Under the pieces are notes generated by a model that made no database searches, was not told where the DNA came from, and saw only the letters and a list, made by a program, of their open reading frames with translations. The position numbers and the translations under genes were made by a program. DNA of 52,040 nt from Myxococcota bacterium. GTDB taxonomy: Bacteria > Myxococcota_A > UBA796 > UBA2385. Location: positions 126,740-178,779 of the forward strand of contig JAKLKF010000001.1 in the NCBI GenBank assembly GCA_023150805.1, given 5' to 3'. Below are positions 36,112-43,937 of this stretch, one piece after another. Each line of letters begins with the position of its first letter. Position 1 is the first letter of the stretch.

Positions 36112-39100
36112 CCCGTTGGCTGCCACCGCTGCGCCTGCTGCTGAGCCTGCTGCTGGCCCTGCTGTGGAGCGTGGGCGCCCAGGCGGGAGTGGACAGCGCG
36201 ATCGAGGTCCGACGCACCACGGGTGACGGGGTCGCCGTGGACCCCGGACGGATCCTGACGGTCGGCTTCCAGGTGAGCGCCCATGGCCCCGGCGCGCGGG
36301 AGCTGCACGAGGACCTGGACCTGCCCGAGGGGTGGGTGGCCGTCACGGCTCCCCAGCGCTTCTCGATGCAGCCCGGCGAGCGCCGGCTGCGGATGCTGGC
36401 CATCCAGGTCGCTCCGCAGGCCGCCGAGGGCAGCTACCCGCTGTCGTACACGGTCCGGGACCTGGCCGACCCCGACGCATCGCACAGCGACCAGCTCCAG
36501 GTGGTGGTCGCCCGGACCAGCCGCCTGCGCATCGAGGTGGTCGACGCCCCCACCTGGGTCATCGCCGGCGACCCCGTCCTGGTGACCGTGCGCGTGCACA
36601 ACGAGGGCAACGCGGCCGTGCGCGCGGCGATCACCGCGACCCCCGAGAGCGGCCTGCGGGCCAGCCTGTCCGACGGCAGCCTGAAGCTGGGGCCCCACGC
36701 GACCGGCGAGCTCACCCTCTCGGTCCAGACCGACCCCGGCGAGGAGCGCAGCACCCAGCGCATCGTGCGCCTGCAGGCCCGCGCGCCGGGCGCCACCGCC
36801 GACGGCCTGCTGGTGCTGGCCATCACCCGCCAGGCCGAGCTGCAGCGCCGCTGGCGGACCCTGCCCGCCACCCTGTCGCTGGTGGGCACCACCGACGGCG
36901 CGCGGGTGGCCCTGCAGGGGGAGGCGCGGGCCCTGGGCGACCTGGACGCCGCCGGACGCTGGACGACCGACCTGCTGCTGCGCGCCCCGGACGCCCTCGC
37001 GCAGAGCTTCGACCTGCCGGGCGACGGACCGGCCACCGGCGAGGCGGGAGAGGGCGGGGGTGTGGGCGCCTACGCGCAGCGGGACGAGGCCCGCCTGCGG
37101 GTCGACGGCCCCGGCCTGATCGCACGCCTGGGTGACCAGAGCTACCCCCTGACCCCCCTGCTGGGCCCCGGGAGCTACGGCCGCGGCGTCGGCCTGGAGC
37201 TGGCCCCCGGTCCCGCGCGCCTGGGCGCCCACGTCGTCCGCGAGCGCTTCGTCGAGCAGCCCGAGACCGAGATCGGCGCCACGGCCGGAGCCGACCTGGG
37301 CCGCGCGGGTCTGTACACCATGCACCTGCTGCAGCGCCTGGCCCAGCAGGACGCGACCGTCCTGGGCCTGATGGGCGTCGCGCGCCCCCACGAGGCCCTG
37401 GCGCTCGAAGGAGAGGTCGCCCGAGGCGTGGCGCCCGCCGACGACGAGCCCTGGGGCCTGCGCCTGCAGGCGAGGGCCCACACCGACGCGGGCCTGAGCC
37501 TGGGCGCGCGCGAGGTGTGGGCCACTCCGTCCTTCCAGGGCTACGAGCGCGACGTCCACCGCACCGAGGCCGACGCGACGGTACCCCTGTCCCGCCAGGT
37601 GCGCCTGCACGCCGACGCGCAGCGCCAGGCGCGCAACCTGGCCCTCGACCCCGACCAGGGAGAGGCGCCCATCCAGCACCGCGGCGAGGTCGGGCTGGCC
37701 TGGTCGCCCACGCAGAGCTGGACGATGGACGGTGCCCTGCTCGGCGCGCACGAGCGGGACCGGCTCACGCAGGCGCCCTGGCGCGAGGCGGCCGGGCGCC
37801 TCACCGTGGGCCGCGGCGTCTCCCGCCTCTACACCAGCCTGGAGGGCGTCGGCGGGCTGCGGGACGCGGGCGAGCCGGGCGGCGAGGCGACGCTGGGCGG
37901 ACAGGTCGGCGCCTACCTGGTGGCCGGCCTGGGCCCGCGCCTGAGCCTGCGGGGCTTCGGGCGCTACGGCACGATGGACGCCGGGATGGTCAGCTCGCTC
38001 TTCGCGGTCGACGCCTCGGTCGGCGGGGCCCTCTCCTGGCAGAGCGCCGGCGGGGCGCTGGCCGAGCTGGAGGGGCGCCACGGTCTGGACCCCGCCTCGC
38101 CCCTGGAGCAGGTCGAGGCCCGGGCCCAGGTCGAGCTGGGCAAGGGCCTGACCGTGGCGACGCGCTGGAGCTGGCGCCGCACCACGCAGGACGACCTGGC
38201 CGGCCAGCTCACCCTGTCGGTCCCCGTGGGCGTCCCCGTCGGGCGCAACACCATGGCCGGGGGCGTGCGCGGGCGCGTGATCGACGTCGACCGGCCGGGC
38301 AGCCCGGGCATCGGCGGCGTGGTCGTGCGCCTGGGCGGCATGGTCGCGGTGACCGGGCGCGACGGCGGCTTCTCCTTCGGCCGGCTGGAGCCGGGCGCCT
38401 ACACCCTGGACGTCGACCGCAACAGCCTGGGCCTGGCCCGGGTGGGCACGGGGACCCTGCCGCTGCAGGTGCAGGTCCAAGGGGGGCTGTACGAGCAGGT
38501 CGAGATCGGGACCACCGCGGGCGCGACGATCCAGGGCCAGGTGGTCCAGGTCGGCTTCGCGGAGCAGACCACCGCCGCGAGCGCCGAGGTGCTCGGCGGC
38601 GGCGCGCTGCAGGCCCGCCGGCCGGTGGCGGGCGTGGCGATCCTGCTGGAGCGGGCCGAGGGCGGCACGTGGGGTCGGATCACCCGCCGCACCGACAGCC
38701 AGGGGCGCTTCGATGCCGAGGGGCTGCAGCCGGGCACCTGGACGGTGACGGTGCTGCGGGACCGGATCCCGGTGGGCTTCGAGGTGCGGGACCCGGGCCA
38801 GAAGGTGCAGGTGGCGGCGGGGGGCACGGCGAGCGCGGAGCTGGTCCTGCAGCCGACGATCCGGCGGATCCGGCGCAGCCTGGGCGCCTCGCTGAGCCTG
38901 GCCAGCGCCGGGTCCTCTACCGGCAGCCGCGGCAGCCGCTCCTCGGGCGAGCACGGCGCGTCGACGACCACGCCCGAGGCCCCCCACACGGCCTGGCTGG
39001 CGCCTCCGAGCGCGACCCCCCCTCGGGTGGCCCCGCCGGCGGCGGCGCCCCCGTCTGCACCCGCGCCTTCGCCGGATCCGGCGCCCTCCCTGGCGCCCGC

Positions 39101-39611
39101 CCCCCAGCCGGCCCCCGCGCCCGCCCTGTCGCCCGGTCCGGCGCCCGCCCGTCCCCGCGCGCCCTCGCCCCCTCGCCCGCTCCCCGCCCGCCCCGCGCCC
39201 GCCCCGGGCCCCTGGGACCGCGCCCGCCACCAGGCCCAGGCCTCGGTCACGCCCGACGGCGTGTTCCTGGGCGGGCGCTTCGCCTTCGAGGTGCTGGACG
39301 CCCGCGGACAGCGGGCCTGCGTGGTCCAGGGCGAGTGGGTGGACGACGGCGGCGACCTGCCCCTGGTCGACTGTCCCCGGTGCGAGTGGGCGGCGCGCCT
39401 GGAGGTCCGGGACGCCGACCCCACCGGTCCGGACTGCCAGGACCTGGGGGCAGAGGCGGCGGACTGGGGGACCGCCGCCTTCGGCTGGGCGCCGATCCCG
39501 GGGTCGGCCGAGGGCGCGCTGCTGCGGTGGGACGGCGTCGCCTGGCGGCGGGTGGCCAGCGGCGTCGACGGGCAGGAGCCGTCCCTCCGACTCGCGGCCG
39601 CGCTGCCTTGA
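36108..39611 (+). CDS. Very large outer-membrane protein: NEW3-like N-domain, beta-barrel, Cna-B-like domains; usher-like candidate
   Basis: 1167 residues. Start GTG 36108 is coupled to the chaperone-like gene. Signal peptide ends VGAQA-G (about 26). Residues 30-250 hold two NEW3/COG1470-like Ig modules (PEGWVAVTAPQRFSMQPGER, VTVRVHNEGNAAVRA). About 250-710 is strand-rich, with repeated L-x-L-x-A and R-x-G-G-x-L patterns fitting a 20-plus-strand barrel. About 715-930 has two carboxypeptidase-regulatory/Cna-B-like folds (VAVTGRDGGFSFGRLEPGAY, TDSQGRFDAEGLQPGTW). A Pro/Ala linker (about 960-1033) leads to a C-terminal domain with four Cys. The plan, together with the gene neighbours, suggests an assembly platform, but no usher Pfam signature was seen. 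Confidence 0.78.
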   Translation: MTRWLPPLRLLLSLLLALLWSVGAQAGVDSAIEVRRTTGDGVAVDPGRILTVGFQVSAHGPGARELHEDLDLPEGWVAVTAPQRFSMQPGERRLRMLAIQVAPQAAEGSYPLSYTVRDLADPDASHSDQLQVVVARTSRLRIEVVDAPTWVIAGDPVLVTVRVHNEGNAAVRAAITATPESGLRASLSDGSLKLGPHATGELTLSVQTDPGEERSTQRIVRLQARAPGATADGLLVLAITRQAELQRRWRTLPATLSLVGTTDGARVALQGEARALGDLDAAGRWTTDLLLRAPDALAQSFDLPGDGPATGEAGEGGGVGAYAQRDEARLRVDGPGLIARLGDQSYPLTPLLGPGSYGRGVGLELAPGPARLGAHVVRERFVEQPETEIGATAGADLGRAGLYTMHLLQRLAQQDATVLGLMGVARPHEALALEGEVARGVAPADDEPWGLRLQARAHTDAGLSLGAREVWATPSFQGYERDVHRTEADATVPLSRQVRLHADAQRQARNLALDPDQGEAPIQHRGEVGLAWSPTQSWTMDGALLGAHERDRLTQAPWREAAGRLTVGRGVSRLYTSLEGVGGLRDAGEPGGEATLGGQVGAYLVAGLGPRLSLRGFGRYGTMDAGMVSSLFAVDASVGGALSWQSAGGALAELEGRHGLDPASPLEQVEARAQVELGKGLTVATRWSWRRTTQDDLAGQLTLSVPVGVPVGRNTMAGGVRGRVIDVDRPGSPGIGGVVVRLGGMVAVTGRDGGFSFGRLEPGAYTLDVDRNSLGLARVGTGTLPLQVQVQGGLYEQVEIGTTAGATIQGQVVQVGFAEQTTAASAEVLGGGALQARRPVAGVAILLERAEGGTWGRITRRTDSQGRFDAEGLQPGTWTVTVLRDRIPVGFEVRDPGQKVQVAAGGTASAELVLQPTIRRIRRSLGASLSLASAGSSTGSRGSRSSGEHGASTTTPEAPHTAWLAPPSATPPRVAPPAAAPPSAPAPSPDPAPSLAPAPQPAPAPALSPGPAPARPRAPSPPRPLPARPAPAPGPWDRARHQAQASVTPDGVFLGGRFAFEVLDARGQRACVVQGEWVDDGGDLPLVDCPRCEWAARLEVRDADPTGPDCQDLGAEAADWGTAAFGWAPIPGSAEGALLRWDGVAWRRVASGVDGQEPSLRLAAALP

Positions 39612-39618
39612 GGGGGCG

Positions 39619-39640
39619 GCCCGGCGGGGAGGGGCCGGGC
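39619..39640. terminator. GC hairpin between convergent genes
   Basis: GCCCGGC and GCCGGGC form a 7-bp stem around an 8-base G-rich loop, 8 bases after the stop of the large outer-membrane protein. No U-tract. It may end the four-gene operon, and, read the other way, the small minus-strand frame. Confidence 0.35.
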
Positions 39641-39644
39641 ACAC

Positions 39645-39797
39645 TCAGCGCGGCGGCTCGCAGGTGTGGTGGTTCCTGTGGCGCTCGACGACGCTGCAGT
39701 CCGGGCAGCGAGCGGGGTGCGCGGCGGGAGGAGCCAGGGCCAGCCGCGCCGAGGGTGGCGCAGGCGGGCCGCGATACAGGCGGATCGTGAACCCCAC
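39645..39797 (-). CDS. Possible 50-residue zinc-ribbon-like protein
   Basis: The candidate start is GTG 39797, overlapping the divergent RlmN-like start by 11 bases. The C-terminal half reads ARCPDCSVVERHRNHHTCEP, with CxxC, two or three His and a last Cys that could bind zinc. Third codon positions are mostly G/C, as in real genes here. There is no convincing ribosome site, and the N-terminal 25 residues are Pro/Ala-rich. It could be a chance open frame antisense to a leader region. Confidence 0.28.
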   Translation of the reverse strand: MGFTIRLYRGPPAPPSARLALAPPAAHPARCPDCSVVERHRNHHTCEPPR

Positions 39798-40908
39798 TCC
39801 GCCCCCCGCAGCGCCGCCCCCTCCTCCGCACCTGTTCGCGCTGCGCCCCGAGGAGCTGGTGGCCCTGGCCCAGGCGCAGGGCATGCGGCTGCCGCTGGTG
39901 CAGGCGCGGCGAGTGCTGGTGCACGTGCTCAGCGAGGGGCGGGACGACCTGGACCTGCCCGGCCAGCCGCTGTCCCGGGCGACCCGGGCCTGGCTGGGCT
40001 CCCACCTGCGCCACGACCGCCTGGCCGTCGAGGAGCGGGTCCGCGACGACGGCGACGGCAGCGTGCGCTACCTGCTGCGCTCGCCCGACGGGGCGCTGCA
40101 CGAGGCCGTGCGCATCCCCCTGCACAAGGCCGGGGCCTTCAGCGTCTGCCTGTCCAGCCAGGTCGGCTGCGCGATGGGCTGCGCCTTCTGCGCGACCGGC
40201 CGACTGGGCCTGCGCCGCCACCTGGAGGCCTGGGAGATGGTGGCGGCCTGGCGCCTGGTCCGCGACGAGGTGGTGGCGCAGGGCCTGGGGCGCGTCACCG
40301 GCGCCGTCTTCATGGGCCAGGGGGAGCCCTTCCACAACTACGACGCGGTCATCCGCGCGGCCGATCAGCTCGGCCACCCCTGCGGCGGGCGCATCGGCGG
40401 GCGGGCGATCACGATCTCCACGGTCGGGCTGGTGCCCCAGATCCGCCGCTACACGGCCGAGGGCCACCGCTTCCGCCTGATCGTCAGCCTGACCTCGGCC
40501 CGGGCCGAGCGGCGGGCGGCCCTGCTCCCGGTGGCCGGCAAGTGGAGCCTGGAGGAGCTGGCCCAGGCGCTGCGCGCGCACCACGAGGCGACGCGCCAGC
40601 GGGTCACGATCGCGATGGTGGTCCTGGGCGGGGTCAACACCGGGGACGACGAGGTGCAGGCGCTGCGGGCGCTGCTCGGCGACCTGCCGGTGCGCATCAA
40701 CCTGGTCGACGTGAACGCGGCGGAAGCGACCCCCGACGGGTTCCGGCGGGCGACCGACGCGGAGCGGCGGGCCTTCATGGACGGCCTGGCGGGCCTGGGC
40801 CAACCGGTGGTCCGCCGGTACTCGGTGGGCCAGGAGCAGCAGGCGGCGTGCGGGATGCTGGCGGCCACGCGAGCCCCCGCCCTGGTCGCGGAGGCGCCCG
40901 AAGTGTAA
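39787..40908 (+). CDS. RlmN/Cfr-family radical SAM RNA methyltransferase
   Basis: 373 residues against 384 for E. coli RlmN. The radical SAM cluster motif CAMGCAFC (Cys128, Cys132, Cys135) is present, as are the two mechanistic cysteines of the family, Cys121 (VCLSSQVG) and Cys355 (QAACGMLA). FMGQGEPFHNY is the GEP motif. The family methylates C2 or C8 of A2503 in 23S rRNA and C2 of A37 in some tRNAs. The C-terminal RRYSVGQEQQAACGML differs from the TRGDDIDAACGQL of housekeeping RlmN, so this is probably a divergent subgroup with unproven target. GTG 39787 is the start; a Pro-rich N-terminus follows. Confidence 0.88.
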   Translation: MNPTPPPAAPPPPPHLFALRPEELVALAQAQGMRLPLVQARRVLVHVLSEGRDDLDLPGQPLSRATRAWLGSHLRHDRLAVEERVRDDGDGSVRYLLRSPDGALHEAVRIPLHKAGAFSVCLSSQVGCAMGCAFCATGRLGLRRHLEAWEMVAAWRLVRDEVVAQGLGRVTGAVFMGQGEPFHNYDAVIRAADQLGHPCGGRIGGRAITISTVGLVPQIRRYTAEGHRFRLIVSLTSARAERRAALLPVAGKWSLEELAQALRAHHEATRQRVTIAMVVLGGVNTGDDEVQALRALLGDLPVRINLVDVNAAEATPDGFRRATDAERRAFMDGLAGLGQPVVRRYSVGQEQQAACGMLAATRAPALVAEAPEV

Positions 40909-40917
40909 GGGGGAGCC

Positions 40918-41352
40918 ATGGTCCCCGCCGACTGGAACCCCATCGACTCGCTGGCCGTGCTCATGCTGGCCGTGGCCTCCGCGGACGCGGCGGCCGACCG
41001 CGCCGAGCTGGACGCGATCACGGCGCTGCTGCGGGGCCTGGTGCCGAAGGCGCCCGAGCGCGCGGACGTCGCGGTGCGCCGCGCCCTGGACCACTGGTAC
41101 ACCCAGCTCCTGCCCGAGGTGGAGCGCGACGCCTCCTCCTGGATCGGCTGGCACTGCGAGCAGATCTCCAGCCGCTACGCCGAGAAGGTGCGGCGGCGGA
41201 TGGTGCTGGACATGGTGGCCGTGGCCAAGGCCAGCGGCGGGGCCCAGGCCGCCGAGATCGAGCTGGCGGCCGGCATCGCCGACACCTGGGGCCTGCCGGC
41301 GCTGGCCACCACCATGCTCGACCAGTTCCAGCGGGCGCAGCGGCCGGGCTGA
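40918..41352 (+). CDS. TerB-like protein (tentative)
   Basis: 144 residues, helical and without signal peptide. The pattern of an acidic first half (ASADAAADRAELDAITALLRG) and a second half with VLDMVAVAKASGG, then AEIELAAGIADTWGL, matches the general layout of TerB/DjlA-type all-helical metal-linked domains, in which each half carries a D/E-x-x-x-E/D element. This is a resemblance, not a firm match. ATG 40918 is preceded by GGGGGAG, and the gene starts 9 bases after the RlmN-like stop, so the two are probably co-transcribed. Confidence 0.6.
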   Translation: MVPADWNPIDSLAVLMLAVASADAAADRAELDAITALLRGLVPKAPERADVAVRRALDHWYTQLLPEVERDASSWIGWHCEQISSRYAEKVRRRMVLDMVAVAKASGGAQAAEIELAAGIADTWGLPALATTMLDQFQRAQRPG

Positions 41353-41369
41353 CCCGGCCCGCCCCCCTC

Positions 41370-41888
41370 TCAGGCCCAGGGCACCTCGACCCGCACCCGC
41401 AGGTCGGGCTGGATCTTGAGCACCCCCAGCGGCGCCTTGAACGGGCTGATGCCCCAGTCCGGCTGGTGCAGCACCACCTCGCAGGTCGCCTTGCCGCCGG
41501 CCCGGTGCACCTCGAAGTCCAGGTCGTGCCGCCGCGGCGGGATGGTCAGCGTGCCCGTGCCGGCCAGCCCCTCGTCGGTCTGCTCGACTCCCTGCGCCTC
41601 GAAGCGCACGGCCTCGGGGCGCAGCCCCTTGAAGACCGCCTTGCGCACGTTGTCCAGGATGTCGCGCTGGTCCTTGGCCGACAGCGCGCCGGGGTCCAGG
41701 CGACCGTCCTTGATCGCGCCCACTACCTCCAGGCTGGTGGCGTCGAAGTCGCCCTGGATCCGGTCACCGTCCACGGTGAGCGAGAAGCGCGTCAGGCGCA
41801 GCTCCAGGTCGTGTCCCATCGCGGAGAGCAGGCCGGCCTTGAACACACGCACGGTGCAGGTCGCCTGCGGGGGGCGGAAGGTCGTCAT
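41370..41888 (-). CDS. YceI-family lipid-binding lipocalin-like protein, without signal peptide
   Basis: 172 residues. YceI features: HDLELRLTRFSLTVDGD, a central DILDNVRKAVFKGLRPEAVRF and TLTIPPRRHDLDFEVHRAGG, with antiparallel beta-barrel spacing. YceI proteins bind long polyisoprenoid or amphiphilic lipids in a barrel. Most are exported; this one has no signal peptide, so it should be cytoplasmic. It overlaps the GMC oxidoreductase gene by 4 bases (ATGA) and ends the operon begun by the fatty-acid desaturase gene, which suits a role in handling a lipid intermediate. Confidence 0.85.
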   Translation of the reverse strand: MTTFRPPQATCTVRVFKAGLLSAMGHDLELRLTRFSLTVDGDRIQGDFDATSLEVVGAIKDGRLDPGALSAKDQRDILDNVRKAVFKGLRPEAVRFEAQGVEQTDEGLAGTGTLTIPPRRHDLDFEVHRAGGKATCEVVLHQPDWGISPFKAPLGVLKIQPDLRVRVEVPWA

Positions 41889-43912
41889 GCGTACCTCTCG
41901 GCAAGGTGGCCGCCCATGCGGTGGGCGATGGCCCACATCGTCAGCATCGGGTTGGCCCCGGGGCTCGACGGCATCAGGCTGGTGTCGCACACGAACAGGT
42001 CGCGCACCCCGTAGACGGCGCCCGTGGGGTCGCAGGCGTGGCCCTGCTCCTCGGCCCCCATGGCCATCGAGCCGAAGACGTGGTTGCTGCCCATGGGCAT
42101 GGCGTGGTGGTCGATGGGGGCGTTGCGCAGGGCCGGCACCTCGTCCTTGCTGTGCAGGACCTGGGGCAGGCCGTGGATGCCCGGGTAGACGCGCGTGGCG
42201 CCCACGGCGAACATCATCTCGGCCAGGGTGGCGGTGGCGTGCTGGAGGCGCCGCACGTCGGCCGGGCCCACGTCGAAGGTGATGGCCGGCCGCGGCACGC
42301 CGGGCATGTACCGGACCGCGCCCACGCTGTCGTCGCCGCTGACCCAGGCGTCCCAGATCAGCATGTTGCGGTAGCGCAGGAGCTGGCGCTTCAGCGCCTT
42401 GCCCATCGAGGGCATGCGGAAGGCCATCAGGGCCGGGTCGGCCCACAGGCTCTCCAGCTTGATGCCGTAGTCCAGCATGTCCAGGCAGTGCACCCCCTGG
42501 GCCGCGCCGTACCAGGGGTAGACCGGCTGGTCCAGCTCGCCGGCGACCACGGTGCTGGGGTGCAGGCGCAGGTTGGCGCCGATCTCGGGGCGGGTCAGCC
42601 CGCTCTTCTGGCACAGGATGGGCGTGCCGATGACGCCGGCCGCCAGCACCGTGTAGCGGGCGGTGAAGCGGGCGAAGCCGGTCCGACGCCCGGTGAAGGG
42701 CTCCTCGATGTGGCCCTCGACCCCGGCGACGCGGCCGTCGCGCAGCAAGAGCTTGTCCGCCACGATCGAGGTGTAGACCCGCCCGCCCAGGGCCAGCAGC
42801 TCGGGCACGCCGCGCCGGTCGTGCGAGAGCTTGGCGCCGTTGCGGCAGCCGAACAGGCAGCCGCCCGAGCCCTGGCAGCCGTCCTCGTTGCGCAGGATCG
42901 GGGTCGCCGTCAGGCCGACCCGGCGGCAGGCCTCGGTGAACAGGTCGTTGCGCGGGCCCTGGACGTCGGGGTCCACCGGCTTGACCCCCATCCACGCCTC
43001 GACGGCGTCGAAGTGCGGCGCCAGGGCCTGCTCGGTCATGTCCTCCAGGCCGTGGTCCTCCTGCCACGAGGCCAGCGCGTTCTTCGACGGCCGCAGGCAG
43101 ATGGCGCTGTTGATGAGCGAGCCGCCGCCCAGCACCTTGGCCTGCATCGTGGGCAGGATCACGCCGCCGCGGGTCGTCCGCATCCCGCTGTCCCACATCA
43201 GGCGGGTCATGGTGTGGCCGCCGTCGCGGGTCAGGCCCTCCTTGCGCATCACCGGGCCGGCCTCGACCAGGATCACCTTCTGGCCCTGCTGGGCCAGCCG
43301 CCAGGCCAGGATGGCGCCGCCGGGGCCCGAGCCCACGACCAGCGCGTCGCAGTGCTCGCGCACGTCGCCCTGGTAGTCGGCGAACTCGAACAGCCCCTCG
43401 GTCCGGGGCACGAAGTGGTCGGCGCGCTGGGCGGGCACCTCGGCCCGGGCCTGCTCGGCCGCCTCCTGCTCGCCCAGGCCCTGGGCCACGCGGCGCAGGA
43501 AGGCCATGGGGGCGTCGGGGTCGGGCGCGGCGGTCACGCCCACCTGGGCGTTGACCTCGGGGTGGCCGAAGTAGCCCATCAGGCAGACCGAGCGCAGCGC
43601 CTCGAAGAGCATGCGCCGGGTGTAGACCGGGCTCTCCTCCCAGCTCCGCAGCCAGGCGGCGGCGTCCTCGGCGTCGGCCTCGACCAGCCGGGCCGTGGGC
43701 CGGCCGGCGAAGGCGGCGTAGCCGCGGTCGAAGAGCTGGAACATGCCGCGGAGCTGGGTCCGCTCGGCGGGCAGGGCCATCTCCAGCAGGCCGTCGACGT
43801 AGTCGACCAGCCGGGCGTCGACGCCGTCGGGCAGGCCCTGCGCTTCGCGGGGGAACATCGCCTGCCCCAGGACCTTGAGGATCCGGGACTCGTCGGCGGT
43901 CAGCACAGCCAT
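41885..43912 (-). CDS. GMC-family FAD oxidoreductase with N-terminal gluconate-dehydrogenase-subunit-3-like extension
   Basis: 675 residues. Residues 1-130 are helical and resemble the small subunit of membrane gluconate dehydrogenases. The FAD-binding motif VVGSGPGGAILAWRLAQQG starts near 192, GMC signature 1 is LGGGSLINSAICLRPSK (near 265), and the C-terminal PGANPMLTMWAIAHRMGGHL holds the family's end motif. CQGSGGCLFGCRNGAK has three Cys that may bind a cofactor. GMC enzymes oxidise alcohols, including long-chain fatty alcohols and sterols. Its place between desaturase and YceI genes points to a lipid alcohol substrate; that is inference. The desaturase gene ends 25 bases upstream. Confidence 0.9.
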   Translation of the reverse strand: MAVLTADESRILKVLGQAMFPREAQGLPDGVDARLVDYVDGLLEMALPAERTQLRGMFQLFDRGYAAFAGRPTARLVEADAEDAAAWLRSWEESPVYTRRMLFEALRSVCLMGYFGHPEVNAQVGVTAAPDPDAPMAFLRRVAQGLGEQEAAEQARAEVPAQRADHFVPRTEGLFEFADYQGDVREHCDALVVGSGPGGAILAWRLAQQGQKVILVEAGPVMRKEGLTRDGGHTMTRLMWDSGMRTTRGGVILPTMQAKVLGGGSLINSAICLRPSKNALASWQEDHGLEDMTEQALAPHFDAVEAWMGVKPVDPDVQGPRNDLFTEACRRVGLTATPILRNEDGCQGSGGCLFGCRNGAKLSHDRRGVPELLALGGRVYTSIVADKLLLRDGRVAGVEGHIEEPFTGRRTGFARFTARYTVLAAGVIGTPILCQKSGLTRPEIGANLRLHPSTVVAGELDQPVYPWYGAAQGVHCLDMLDYGIKLESLWADPALMAFRMPSMGKALKRQLLRYRNMLIWDAWVSGDDSVGAVRYMPGVPRPAITFDVGPADVRRLQHATATLAEMMFAVGATRVYPGIHGLPQVLHSKDEVPALRNAPIDHHAMPMGSNHVFGSMAMGAEEQGHACDPTGAVYGVRDLFVCDTSLMPSSPGANPMLTMWAIAHRMGGHLAERYA

Positions 43913-43937
43913 GGGGGCTCCAGGGAGGGGCCCCCGA

